46,897 bases of DNA from a virus: positions 1 to 46,897 of IMG/VR virus record IMGVR_UViG_3300025012_000148, one strand, 5' to 3'. Positions 1 to 7,800 of the stretch are shown one piece after another (the stretch's first letter is position 1; each line of letters begins with the position of its first letter). The notes under the pieces are model-generated. The model saw only the letters and a program-made list of their open reading frames with translations. It was not told where the DNA came from and did no database searches. The position numbers and the translations under genes are program-made.

Positions 1-87
1 AACAGAAACAAACGGTAATATCTTCGGAAGATTAGTTAAAATTCCATGTTGCGGACAGAATAATCCCTCACGTATTATCTCAAGCAT
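1..87 (-). CDS. Small membrane protein, partial copy at window edge
   Basis: This is the 5' part of the 42-codon gene that is complete at 46727-46855. It is cut here by the window start. The ATG at 85-87 has a strong GGAGG ribosome binding site, and the rest of the frame is found only across the circular junction. Confidence 0.75.
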   Translation of the reverse strand, partial: MLEIIREGLFCPQHGILTNLPKILPFVSV

Positions 88-126
88 ACTACCCTCCTTT
101 ACTTAATGATAATTGTAGTAGTTTTG
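1..126. repeat. Terminal direct repeat, left copy
   Basis: The first 126 bases are identical to 46769-46894, after which the copies diverge in the last three bases of the window. The length is close to a common assembler overlap, and the gene order is continuous across the join, so a circularly closed contig is the simplest reading. A genuine short terminal redundancy is not excluded. Confidence 0.95.
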
Positions 127-281
127 GATACCCAACAACAAGTTTTATCATAACCAGCTTTATTGTTGGGTTTAGAACATTTGTACATAGTAAAGTCCCC
201 ACTAGGAGTACTCTCTGTTCCAAAAGCACAGTCTTTGCAGGTGTGGATTTTAACACACTCCCTATAGGTTAGTAAGCACAC
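99..281 (-). CDS. Small cysteine-rich protein, unknown function
   Basis: A 60-residue protein of unknown function. The start is GTG, chosen because AAGGAGT lies at good spacing upstream. It has CKDC near residue 15, a single Cys in KCSK and a CC pair in the last third, which suggests a small zinc-binding fold. It ends 11 bp before the start of the junction-spanning membrane gene, so it belongs to the leftward cluster of small genes. No specific family was recognised. Confidence 0.7.
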   Translation of the reverse strand: MCLLTYRECVKIHTCKDCAFGTESTPSGDFTMYKCSKPNNKAGYDKTCCWVSKTTTIIIK

Positions 282-300
282 TTTTACTCCTTAACAGATA

Positions 301-507
301 CTACGTATCCGTTTGGTCAGTCGGATGCAAAGCATCTGACGCTTCCCATTGACAATGTTTTAGGTTTTGTGGATAACCAGTTTCCCATGGAAAACAGGAC
401 TTACAAGGGAAACTTTTTGTAACGGAGTTGCCTTGATGTTTGCAAGTAGCACATAAATGTTCTGCGTGTGCTATTCCTTGACTACGATTACGGACAATAC
501 AGCCCAT
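301..507 (-). CDS. Small zinc-ribbon-like protein
   Basis: A 68-residue protein with CATC (about residues 19-22) and CKSC (35-38) spaced like a zinc ribbon, plus further Cys and His residues. The ATG is preceded by AAAGGA at good spacing. It lies in the leftward early-type cluster, just downstream of a near-perfect inverted repeat at 522-542. The function is unknown; binding to nucleic acid or a host protein is only a guess. Confidence 0.75.
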   Translation of the reverse strand: MGCIVRNRSQGIAHAEHLCATCKHQGNSVTKSFPCKSCFPWETGYPQNLKHCQWEASDALHPTDQTDT

Positions 508-521
508 ATATTTCCTTTCTC

Positions 522-542
522 GTCATTTGTTTCACAAACGAC
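522..542 (-). promoter_or_regulatory. Hairpin upstream of the 301-507 gene
   Basis: GTCATTTGT at 522-530 and ACAAACGAC at 534-542 are inverted with a 3-base loop; the single mismatch becomes a G-U pair in RNA. It sits in the 5' leader just before the ribosome binding site, so it may stabilise the message or mark a processing site. That role is inferred. Confidence 0.5.
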
Positions 543-561
543 TAGGCAAATCATGTAATGA

Positions 562-762
562 TTAGACGATGCCACAAAATTCTTTCTCTTGTTCGGTTAA
601 TGTCTCGTCACAATACTGGCGGGTTTCCTCGCATTGAGACGCAAGGAATTTGAGATGAGATTCTTCGATGAGATTTCTTCGGTGAGTTTTGAAAGCAGGT
701 GTGAGTGACAGGGCCAGATGTGGAACATCCGGCATGACGAGACGTGTGTTGGTGGGTTTCAT
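562..762 (-). CDS. Small charged protein, unknown function
   Basis: A 66-residue hydrophilic protein rich in Glu, Arg and Thr with a probably helical C-terminal half and Cys residues within it. The start is well supported: AGGAGG lies 9 bases before the ATG. A competing frame (608-847) overlaps it but has a weaker case. No known family was recognised. Confidence 0.7.
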   Translation of the reverse strand: MKPTNTRLVMPDVPHLALSLTPAFKTHRRNLIEESHLKFLASQCEETRQYCDETLTEQEKEFCGIV

Positions 763-900
763 GCGATGATACCTCCTTTGGCAGTGACCAGCTATTGCTG
801 GGCATATTAAAAGTCAAAACCTCTCTTGTAACGTCATAAGAACACATAATAAATCCATCCTTTTGGTTAACTTCCCAGCCGTTTCCGCCTGGAAATGACG

Positions 901-914
901 TTTAGAAAACTAAA
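901..914. repeat. Palindrome TTTAG-N4-CTAAA, site 1
   Basis: The arms are TTTAG and CTAAA with spacer AAAA. On the leftward strand it supplies the TAG stop of the 910-1176 gene (final codons ATT TAG) and lies about 138 bp upstream of the next gene start at 762. It is one of ten copies and may be an operator, RNA processing hairpin or gene-boundary element. Confidence 0.85.
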
Positions 915-1176
915 TGGGCCATTTTAGTTCGCGTTGCGCTTCTCTAATTGCTTCAATTACTTCTGCAAAAGAGTTAGCTTCCGAATTGGTTACTTTTAAT
1001 TGCATAACATACTTACACACCCCCTCAAATGATGAGAACCATTTGACAGGTACCCATACCATTTTGACTTCCCCGGTATCCTTATTTTTATGTTTAGACT
1101 TATGTCTAATTTCAAAAATAGCATCTTCACCACATAACATAATTTCTCTTTTTCCATCATGTATCAAGATTTCCAT
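910..1176 (-). CDS. Hypothetical 88-residue protein
   Basis: A mixed alpha/beta soluble protein with a basic KSKHKNK segment near residue 26, an MVWVPVKWFSSFEG core and a helical C-terminus. The ATG has AGGAG at good spacing. It is the first gene after the terminator at 1338-1365 and the structured leader at 1192-1325, so it probably begins a separate leftward unit. Its stop codon lies inside palindrome site 1. No family was assigned. Confidence 0.75.
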   Translation of the reverse strand: MEILIHDGKREIMLCGEDAIFEIRHKSKHKNKDTGEVKMVWVPVKWFSSFEGVCKYVMQLKVTNSEANSFAEVIEAIREAQRELKWPI

Positions 1177-1191
1177 AATAGCTCCTTTTAA

Positions 1192-1325
1192 AATATGTTA
1201 TTCTATGGGCCTAATAGCCTCTAGGAATGGTTTTTATATCTTCCCCTATAGGGGAATATACCTTGCTATACTAAAACGCCTTATACGTCAAATTTGGAAT
1301 GCTTCTCGGACTAAAATAGTCCGAT
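1192..1325 (-). promoter_or_regulatory. Structured leader with two dyads and a weak promoter
   Basis: Between the terminator and the 910-1176 gene lie a perfect 16-base palindrome (1241-1256, arms TTCCCC and GGGGAA) and an 8-bp stem with a 3-base loop (1306-1313 with 1317-1324). A weak leftward promoter candidate has TTGACG at 1286-1291 and TATAGC at 1265-1270, but its 15-bp spacer is short. No ORF of note is seen. It could be a folded 5' leader or a small RNA. Confidence 0.4.
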
Positions 1326-1337
1326 TAGTAGAATAAC

Positions 1338-1365
1338 AAAAGGCCGGGAGAATATCCCGACCTTT
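1338..1365. terminator. Terminator after the 1392-2324 gene
   Basis: AAAGG and CGGGA pair with TCCCG and CCTTT around a short loop, and on the leftward strand a T-rich run follows. This is a good intrinsic terminator for the preceding leftward gene. The symmetric A and T ends mean it could also stop rightward transcripts. Confidence 0.75.
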
Positions 1366-1391
1366 CATTGCCTGATTACTACCTAAATATC

Positions 1392-2324
1392 TTACGCGGC
1401 GCGTTTACTCTTGGTTGTAATCTTTACAGAGGGTTTTGTCACCTTAGTACCGGCATTGACACCGTTGGCAACAAGGAGCTTCTGCAATGCTTCGATATGT
1501 TTCTTTGCTTCTCCGATGTTCGTAAAATCGCCGGAAGTAACTCGGCTTGCAAGCTGTTCAATGAGAGTAGAGGCACGCAGTTCGGATATAGACTTCGCTG
1601 GAACAACCGGACGACCTGCGGCCTTTAGTGCTTCTATGATTGTATCGCCGTCAGTTTTGGCAAGCTGGACAAATGCTGCTGCTTTCTGGTCTGATTTCAG
1701 TGATTTCAGCTGTTTTTCATTGACATTCCCCTTCATATCAAACAAACGAGGATTAGGGGCTTTTGCGTGTGCAGCACGTACGGCCTTAGTTGCAGCACGT
1801 TCAATACCTGCTAATTTTTCTTCTGTGCGCTCCTTCTTAGGGATAGTTGCAAGCAATTCGGACTTCTTCGCCTCTACTTCTGCCTGAAAATCCTCATTCT
1901 TATGCTCACGCAATACTTGCATCTTAAAACCAGCATACCAATTAGAGAAACGGTTAATACTGTCATACGCGGTAGACTGTTCATCAGAAAGTTTCCCCTC
2001 TTTCTTGAGCGTAGCTACGGCAGAAAACGAGGTGTCAGTTTTCTTTGTTCCACCCTCTACAATGATTTCAGTTTGGGGCCAATTCTCGAATTGCTTCGAG
2101 AGATAGCCAGTGATACCGGGAAATCCGTCTGCATACAGGAAAGTCAGTTTCCCCTCCTTTTCAGCAATACTGTACGGGAATTCTTTGTGCATGATACCTG
2201 CAACGTCCATGTAAATTTCGCCTTTGCGCTTGTCCATTACGTTCGCAAGCAACAACATTTCCTTCACGTTCGCGCCTTTGCCAATGTGACCCACCGCTTT
2301 AATCTGTTCTTTGAATTTTCCCAT
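1392..2324 (-). CDS. Large early-type protein with basic C-terminus, unknown
   Basis: A 310-residue soluble protein and the largest gene of the left-hand cluster. The start is the ATG at 2324, with AAAGGAGA 7 bases before it; an in-frame TTG 21 bases upstream is less likely. The N-terminal half is mixed; the middle (about 150-215) is rich in Lys, Glu and Ala and probably helical; the last 15 residues are Lys/Thr/Arg-rich like a nucleic-acid-binding tail. It has its own consensus promoter (2455-2483) and terminator (1338-1365), so it is probably strongly expressed as a single gene early in infection. No family was recognised; a DNA-binding or host-takeover role is only inferred. Confidence 0.85.
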   Translation of the reverse strand: MGKFKEQIKAVGHIGKGANVKEMLLLANVMDKRKGEIYMDVAGIMHKEFPYSIAEKEGKLTFLYADGFPGITGYLSKQFENWPQTEIIVEGGTKKTDTSFSAVATLKKEGKLSDEQSTAYDSINRFSNWYAGFKMQVLREHKNEDFQAEVEAKKSELLATIPKKERTEEKLAGIERAATKAVRAAHAKAPNPRLFDMKGNVNEKQLKSLKSDQKAAAFVQLAKTDGDTIIEALKAAGRPVVPAKSISELRASTLIEQLASRVTSGDFTNIGEAKKHIEALQKLLVANGVNAGTKVTKPSVKITTKSKRAA

Positions 2325-2381
2325 GATGTATCTCCTTTTCTCCAAGTTTATAAGGCTTGTCTTGGGTGCCTGATACCGTCA

Positions 2382-2395
2382 TTTAGGTTTCTAAA
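2382..2395. repeat. Palindrome TTTAG-N4-CTAAA, site 2
   Basis: The spacer is GTTT and the flanks extend the dyad to ATTTAG and CTAAAT. It lies between the promoter at 2455-2483 and the ATG at 2324, so it falls in the transcribed leader. A second half site (CATTTAGG on the leftward strand, near 2414-2421) pairs with its CCTAAATG arm around an inner ACTTC/GAAGT stem, giving an alternative longer hairpin. Confidence 0.85.
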
Positions 2396-2454
2396 TACTT
2401 CTTAGAAGTAATCCTAAATGATCGGTTTTGCTGAACAATTTTTATTATAGAACA

Positions 2455-2483
2455 ATTATAACACAACACAAAATAGAAGTCAA
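2455..2483 (-). promoter_or_regulatory. Consensus sigma70-type leftward promoter
   Basis: On the leftward strand TTGACT (2478-2483), a 17-bp spacer and TATAAT (2455-2460) form a near-ideal promoter. It should start near 2448 and drive the 1392-2324 gene through palindrome site 2. Confidence 0.8.
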
Positions 2484-2717
2484 TCAGAAAGTTTTGCGAC
2501 TTTTTAGATCCACCCGCTCAGCTCCTTCGCCAGAAACAAGCACTTCAATTTCACGAGCTTCTGTTTTAACTACCTGTACAATACGGTAAACTTGACCGCG
2601 TAACATGAAATATTTGTATCCAAGTTTCTCTGCCATCTCTTTTGCCTGCTCTGGTTTCATGTTAGCTGAACCACTACAACGAATTTCTACCACTTCTTTC
2701 CATGTAAGTTTTTGCAT
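2484..2717 (-). CDS. Hypothetical 77-residue protein
   Basis: A small soluble alpha/beta protein with an N-terminal helical part and strands after about residue 35 (FMLRGQVYRIVQVV). The ATG has AAAGGAG at good spacing. It lies 2 bp downstream of the 2720-2866 gene in a tight four-gene leftward cluster driven from 3219-3247. No family was recognised. Confidence 0.7.
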   Translation of the reverse strand: MQKLTWKEVVEIRCSGSANMKPEQAKEMAEKLGYKYFMLRGQVYRIVQVVKTEAREIEVLVSGEGAERVDLKSRKTF

Positions 2718-2719
2718 TG

Positions 2720-2866
2720 TTACTCTCCTTTCATTTTCGAGATTGTAATTAACATACTTGCATGATAGCGTTCACCACATTTGGAGCAGAGAAGGATTAA
2801 CTCATTCTTCCCATAGTCCATGATTACTTCAAATTGAGTATTCTCACAGTCACAATGTAGTTGCAT
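2720..2866 (-). CDS. Small zinc-ribbon protein
   Basis: A 48-residue protein. The ATG at 2866 was chosen over an upstream in-frame start because GGAGG lies 8 bases before it. A CDC pair (about residues 5-7) and CSKC (about 29-32) flank a beta segment, as in short zinc ribbons. The partner or target is unknown. Same cluster as its neighbours. Confidence 0.65.
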   Translation of the reverse strand: MQLHCDCENTQFEVIMDYGKNELILLCSKCGERYHASMLITISKMKGE

Positions 2867-2868
2867 GG

Positions 2869-2991
2869 TTATTTCCTCCCCTGACGATGTATGAAGTACA
2901 GAATGATAAATACTACTATCCAATAAATCAGATAATAAGCCACTTCCTGGCCAGATGATATTGTTTCGCAATTACGGATAGATTCTAACAT
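2869..2991 (-). CDS. Small single-pass membrane protein
   Basis: About 40 residues with a hydrophilic N-terminus, one strongly hydrophobic segment (YLIYWIVVFIILYFI, about residues 21-35) and a basic tail (HRQGRK), so an N-out, C-in inner-membrane topology is likely. It begins 2 bp after the stop of the upstream gene, with a purine-rich GAAGAG site. A longer frame to 3072 would overlap that gene and lacks a ribosome binding site. The function is unknown. Confidence 0.6.
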   Translation of the reverse strand: MLESIRNCETISSGQEVAYYLIYWIVVFIILYFIHRQGRK

Positions 2992-2993
2992 TA

Positions 2994-3188
2994 CTATATC
3001 TCTTCTGTGGAAATCAAGAGGCTGAAATGTTTGCTTTTCTCGAACCAGTAATAAAGCTGACAATGGGGCCATGCTTTCCGGGCATTCCGTACAACCTCAA
3101 AAAAGTTATTACCAGTGTTGATACAAGAAACTTCCCCGCGTGTTTTAGTAGCTATATCCTCAGCTACTATCTTATGAATTCTTTGCAT
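2994..3188 (-). CDS. Hypothetical 64-residue protein, first gene of a leftward cluster
   Basis: A small soluble protein with a helix-strand pattern and an aromatic stretch (WPHCQLYYWFEKSKHF, about residues 40-55). The ATG has AAGGAG at good spacing. It is the first gene behind the promoter at 3219-3247, so it should be made very early. No family was recognised. Confidence 0.7.
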   Translation of the reverse strand: MQRIHKIVAEDIATKTRGEVSCINTGNNFFEVVRNARKAWPHCQLYYWFEKSKHFSLLISTEEI

Positions 3189-3218
3189 GTTTTGTCTCCT
3201 TTCAAAAGTTTTTATTTG

Positions 3219-3247
3219 ATTATATATCTATTGTTTCGGATTGTCCA
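3219..3247 (-). promoter_or_regulatory. Leftward sigma70-type promoter
   Basis: On the leftward strand TGGACA (3242-3247), a 17-bp spacer and a perfect TATAAT (3219-3224) form a promoter for the 3188-to-2484 gene cluster. Palindrome site 3 lies about 38 bp upstream of its -35 box. Confidence 0.75.
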
Positions 3248-3284
3248 GAAAAAACTTTAACGACATTTGATATTTTATTTCTTG

Positions 3285-3298
3285 TTTAGATTTCTAAA
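3285..3298. repeat. Palindrome TTTAG-N4-CTAAA, site 3
   Basis: The spacer is ATTT. It sits upstream of the leftward promoter at 3219-3247, at the edge of the divergent control region, where an activator or a replication protein could bind. Confidence 0.85.
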
Positions 3299-3329
3299 TA
3301 TCTGTCGCAGCCTCCGGCCCGACTTCTTA

Positions 3330-3540
3330 TCTATATATTATATAAGATATAAAATATATAAGATATAAAACTATATAAAAGAAACATATATAAAAACCTT
3401 ATATATAAAATATATCCCTTAAGGATATATTTTTATATTATAATATAAAGACTATATAAAAGAAATATAAAGACTATATAAGAATCTTATATAATACAAG
3501 ACTTTCTAAAGAAAGTCAACATTTTTCTTTTCAAGAAAAA
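3330..3540. other. AT-rich divergent region with dyads, candidate origin
   Basis: This gene-free stretch is almost pure A/T from about 3340 to 3500, with repeated TATATAA blocks and a direct repeat of AAAGACTATATAA. An 11-bp inverted repeat lies at 3407-3417 and 3423-3433. Two further stem-loops follow: 3500-3506 with 3511-3517, and 3522-3529 with 3533-3540. It lies between divergent arms, where origins are often found in phages. Bases 3541-3690 hold no gene and no clear signal. Confidence 0.5.
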
Positions 3541-3691
3541 CGTTATCAAGAGAAAAGATTAGAGACTAATAAATTCTTTCTGCTAAGAAGTACAAGCATT
3601 CCTTCTGCCAAGGGAAGCAATAGCTCCTCCCTCCCGAAAACCTGGCTTTTTTCCCCTCCCTCCAACATTTCCATTCTGGAAACGTTCTGCA

Positions 3692-3705
3692 TTTAGTTTC
3701 CTAAA
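3692..3705. repeat. Palindrome TTTAG-N4-CTAAA, site 4
   Basis: The spacer is TTTC. It is the only copy next to the rightward promoter, 30 bp upstream of its -35 box, so any factor bound here could affect virion gene expression. Confidence 0.85.
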
Positions 3706-3735
3706 TGGATATCGTCAAGCTTTTGACGTTTTATC

Positions 3736-3764
3736 TTTACTTCTCATTAAAACTATGGTATAAT
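3736..3764 (+). promoter_or_regulatory. Rightward sigma70-type promoter
   Basis: TTTACT (3736-3741), a 17-bp spacer and a perfect TATAAT (3759-3764) precede the rightward arm. Start is expected near 3771. It is the only good promoter seen for the packaging and virion operon. A 17-codon ORF (3771-3824) overlaps the first gene but lacks support. Confidence 0.75.
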
Positions 3765-3807
3765 ATTAGTATGGAAGTGATAGCTGTACTAAATAATCCA
3801 AGGTCTT

Positions 3808-4224
3808 ATGCCAAAGATAGTTGATAAAGAAAAGATAAAGATACTTAAAGGTAAAGGCTTATCCCAAAGGGAAATAGCTAAGATAGTAGATTGCAATCCT
3901 AACACTGTTAATACTGTTTTAAAGCTATCCGACAGTGAGTCTAAAAGCCTAGAATCATTCAATAGAGACCTTCCAGCACACCTAACCAAGGTTATATCCA
4001 AGCTTGTCGCTAGGTTCCATGAGATAGATTTAGATAAAGTTTCCCCATACCAATTAGCTGGTATGTTGTCTCTCTTGATAGATAAGCAAAGATTATTATC
4101 CGGCCAATCAACAAGTAATCAACAAGTATTATTTCATATTGTCGAGCAGGCTTGCAAAGCATCCAGGCACGATGGAAACGAGGGAGGCGACTCATCTCTT
4201 GAAAGAGAGACCGGGGGTAGCTAA
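3808..4224 (+). CDS. HTH protein, possible small terminase subunit
   Basis: A 138-residue protein. Residues about 15-40 (GLSQREIAKIVDCNPNTVNT) form a clear helix-turn-helix of the resolvase/transposase type. The rest is helical, with a conserved-looking segment around SPYQLAGMLSLLIDKQ (about 85-100) of the kind seen in phage HTH proteins near terminase genes. It is the first gene of the rightward arm. It could be the small terminase subunit that recognises DNA for packaging, or a transcription regulator. The large subunit lies 5.4 kb away, beyond the tail fibre genes, which is unusual for a terminase pair. Confidence 0.75.
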   Translation: MPKIVDKEKIKILKGKGLSQREIAKIVDCNPNTVNTVLKLSDSESKSLESFNRDLPAHLTKVISKLVARFHEIDLDKVSPYQLAGMLSLLIDKQRLLSGQSTSNQQVLFHIVEQACKASRHDGNEGGDSSLERETGGS

Positions 4225-4664
4225 TGAAGGGGTGGGGTGTAGTGGTGTTTAGTTGCCCTTTAACCCGTGCAAAATTAAAAGAGTACCCTTCTAGCGAATG
4301 TAAAATTAAAAGGACACATGTGAATAGTTCTCATAATATAAAGTTGGGTATTCATAAAGGTAAGCTAAAGTTTTGTGAGGATGTAATAGCTACGTTAATA
4401 CAAGATGAACCTAGAGCGGCAGAAGAAATGAAGGAATGCACTGGCTTGTATGGGGCCTATGCGGATAGTTGTAAAACAATTTATCTGAGTAAAGGGCAAG
4501 ATACTACTAATCTAAAGGAAACCTTAGTTCATGAGTTGATTGAGGCATCAAACTCTATCTTAGACTTACAGCTCAACCATACACAAATACAGTGTCTTGG
4601 AAATTTCATGACAGCTCTTATTTTAGAAAACAAAATAATATTAAGTACTCTAACTAAGGGATAA
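4224..4664 (+). CDS. Putative zinc metallopeptidase-like protein
   Basis: A 146-residue protein with the sequence TLVHELIEASN (about residues 97-107) followed by LNHTQI, giving an HExxE core with a downstream His. Small phage proteins with this pattern are usually annotated as predicted metallopeptidases. The classical second His of HExxH is replaced by Glu, so catalysis is not certain. The start overlaps the stop of the HTH gene by one base. The first 40 residues are basic and poorly conserved in appearance. The substrate is unknown; maturation of virion proteins is possible given the location. Confidence 0.6.
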   Translation: MKGWGVVVFSCPLTRAKLKEYPSSECKIKRTHVNSSHNIKLGIHKGKLKFCEDVIATLIQDEPRAAEEMKECTGLYGAYADSCKTIYLSKGQDTTNLKETLVHELIEASNSILDLQLNHTQIQCLGNFMTALILENKIILSTLTKG

Positions 4665-4668
4665 TGCT

Positions 4669-4842
4669 GTGTTTATAAAGATAGGGAACAATAAATCCTT
4701 CAGATATTCAAGGAAACGAGGCTCTAAGACAGCTACTCACAGGTATGTTTCTGATGATAGATACACTGTGAAAGTACTTATGACTGAAGATGGAGTAAAG
4801 ATTCTTACGGAAGATGGATTGGAGATAATAATTGAAACCTAA
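4669..4842 (+). CDS. Hypothetical 57-residue protein
   Basis: A short gene with a GTG start behind AAGGG at good spacing. The product is basic in its first third and beta-rich and acidic at its C-terminus (VLMTEDGVKILTEDGLEIII). Its last 11 bases overlap the TTG start of the tail fibre gene, so the two are probably translationally coupled. No family was recognised. Confidence 0.65.
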   Translation: MFIKIGNNKSFRYSRKRGSKTATHRYVSDDRYTVKVLMTEDGVKILTEDGLEIIIET

Positions 4843-7800
4843 TAAGTTTATTTGTACGATAATGTTAGGGATAGCGACTCTATCTTCTATCTGTTTTGCA
4901 ACAGAAGGGATTAAAGGTTCCGCTTTACCAACCGCATCTACGGGAAGTATAGGTGACACAGCGATCATAGTGCAGGATGGCGTAACAAAGAAGCTTCCTT
5001 TAGGGAATATTCCTCATAATAATCTTTCTGGTAGGACTGCTACTGGTGCGCACACTACAGGCGCTATTATTGGTCTTGATGATGCTCTTGCTGCGAAGCA
5101 AAATGCTTTTACTAACGCTACTTCTCTGGATAAGATAGGGACAGGCGGTGATGGAAATCCCACTTGGAGTGGTTCTGCTTGGCCTGGTGGTACAGGCAGT
5201 GGTGTTTCAGATCATGGTGAGTTAGATGGTTTGTCCGATGACGATCACCCCCAGTACCACAACGACACGCGGGGGGATGAGCGGTATGTGCAACAGTCGT
5301 ACACCTCCGCAGGCGGGGGCAGGGCTACGAATGATGAGGTGGCGGCGGGGTATGAAGCCAAGACCGGCATCACCTATATTCAAGGCGCGGTTCAGCACAG
5401 CTACTCCGGTGCAAGTATCTCGTCCGGCTCGAACGAAGTCACATTCTCAGATATAACCTGTTCCGCCGCAACGCATGTAGGGAGATACGCGGTAATTCAA
5501 AACGCTGGCGGGTCAGGCGGTCAAAACCTCGTATCTGAAATCACCGGGTGCAATAGCGGTAAATTTGTTTTAACTGATAACGCAGCAGTTACTGTGTCCA
5601 GTGCTAGAGGCATTATAGCTAGAGATGATACACCAACTGTGCAGGCAGTCATAGACGCATACAGCGGTTCAGATTTCACGTATCCCGGTCTAACTATTCA
5701 CTTCTCTAGCGCAGTGTTTCTTAAATCTTCCGCCGCTCAACCTGCAAGAGCAGTGCTGATTGATGGGAAAAACAACATTACAATTACCGGCCCTGGCACG
5801 ATCTACTTTAACGATACCATTGCTTTCATGGTCGATGGTGGGACACGTCTTAGAGATGATAACGCGGCTAATACGAGGGTGGGTAATAGGTTTATAGGGT
5901 TGACTTTTGATGGTATGGAATCCCGCTATCTTACCGGCGCGGTTGCTCCTGTGTATTCGACAGCCATAGGATTTGGCAGCACGCGGGGGGCCTATGGATA
6001 CGGCGGGACCTATGAAGAGTGGGTAGAGAATCAGAACGTTGACCAAGTAAAGTTCTTCAACATGAAGCGGGGCATTGATGCGTTTTTAGGTACGTCAATC
6101 ACGCTCAATTCTACAACCGGAGTTATTACCTACACGGACGACCCAACGCATCCTTTCCACACAGACGATCCTTATGCAGGGCATTTGTATATTACCAACA
6201 TTATCGCGGTCAACAGGGATGTACCTGATTCGATAGCTATCTGTTCTAACGGGCGGGACAGTCACATTCATAACGTCTACTCTTCGGGACCGCAGATAGG
6301 CGTTCTTTTAGGTGGGCCTGGTTATCTGGTCGGCGGGACTCGCGTAAGCTCGGTGCATACTTGTGAAGGGATGAGCCACGACCCTGATGCAGTAGTCGTA
6401 ATTAAAGATGCTACCGCAACAGGTGGCAGTGCCAACACGCTTGTAGATAGCAATCTGACACATGCGCAGAGTGACGGCTTGCCGATCATCACTGATGAAT
6501 ATATTGGACAAACAATCACCATAACCGCTGGAACTGGCTCAGGGCAGTCTCGGACGGTAAGCGCTAATACTGCCACATCTTTTACAGTATCAGTTAATTG
6601 GACAACCCAACCCGACAGCACCTCAGTTTACACCGTGACCGGAACCATCTCTGACGTTGCCGCCATATTCGCCGGGCATGGCAAAGGATCACCTATTCTC
6701 TACGGCATAGTTACCTCTCACGGTGGTATGTTTTACAGCAACTATATCGACAATGCCAAGTTCGTCGGGTTTAAAACTTATAGACATGCCAACACGATAA
6801 TTAACGGCAATCGTTTCGATGGGTGGCTGTGGAACAACTACATTCCCCTGGAAATAGACAGCCCCACGGAGGGCGCTACGTTCTCACGGTTTGTCGTAAC
6901 AGGCAACCGCATTACGGCAGGGAATGCCTACAACACACCTACACAGCCAACAGGCGGGGCGATTCAGTTTACTAATCCTACATCTTTAGTAGGGGCAGTG
7001 AGCAGCGTTTTTTCAAACAATACCGATTCAGACAGCGACACCAATACAACCAGTTCGCTGAAAATATCGGAAGTAGATGGTGCTCCCGCTGGATATATCC
7101 ATAAACTCAACGTGCCTAACGCCTCCCTCACTGATGAAGGGGATGGGGAATATACATTGAGCATTTCCGGCAGCGCCTCATTGCCAACCGGCGCAGCGGG
7201 AGACTTTTTGTACTACACCGGCAGCGAGTGGGACGATACAGACGGCAGTAAGCTGTTTTGGGATGATTCTGCCGGGAAGCTAGGTATAGGAATTACCTCC
7301 CCCGAAGGCGTGTTTCACGCCAAAGGAGCAACCAGTTCATATTTCGAACGTACTTCCAGCGGCACCAACGCAGTCGGTACGGCACTATCAGTCACCAGAA
7401 GCACAACAGCAGGGATGGTAGACGGTTTTGGCGCAGCTACTACCTTCTTTGCTAAGGACAATGCTGGCGGAACAGTAAGTTCAGTTGACGCTTCTGCGAA
7501 CACTCTCACCATCTCGGGGCATGGACTCACAGATAACGTCTTTGTTACCTTTACTGGCACCGTTCCTGACGGCATTACGGCAGGCTTGAACTACTATGTT
7601 ATAAACGACGAAACCAATACATTCAGCGTATCTACAACTCTAGGCGGCAGTGCTGTCGATATAACCGGAACACAAACCGGGGCAGTGGCAAGCATGGCTT
7701 CAACGCCAATAGCAAGTGTGGCGGCGGTACGCAGCGGCAACGATGCAACTGGCAGCGTGTCATTCAGGCCATATATCAATGGCACTCCTACAGAGAAGTT

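Noticed and set aside
1-126. Terminal repeat as an attachment or cos site
   Set aside because: No integrase is present and a gene reads straight across it; contig overlap is simpler.
608-847. 79-codon leftward ORF starting ATG at 847
   Set aside because: Most of it overlaps the 562-762 gene in another frame, which has a far better ribosome binding site (AGGAGG). At most its first 28 codons could be a leader peptide.
914-1336. 140-codon rightward ORF across the 910-1176 gene and its leader
   Set aside because: It runs through hairpins and the opposite-strand gene without a ribosome binding site.
1411-1887. 158-codon rightward ORF inside the 1392-2324 gene
   Set aside because: A shadow of a Lys/Ala-rich gene; no initiation signal.
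3330-3500. AT-rich repeats as a CRISPR array
   Set aside because: Repeat units are short, irregular and lack unique spacers of constant length.
3771-3824. 17-codon ORF before the HTH gene
   Set aside because: It begins at the predicted transcript start and has no ribosome binding site; it may be chance.
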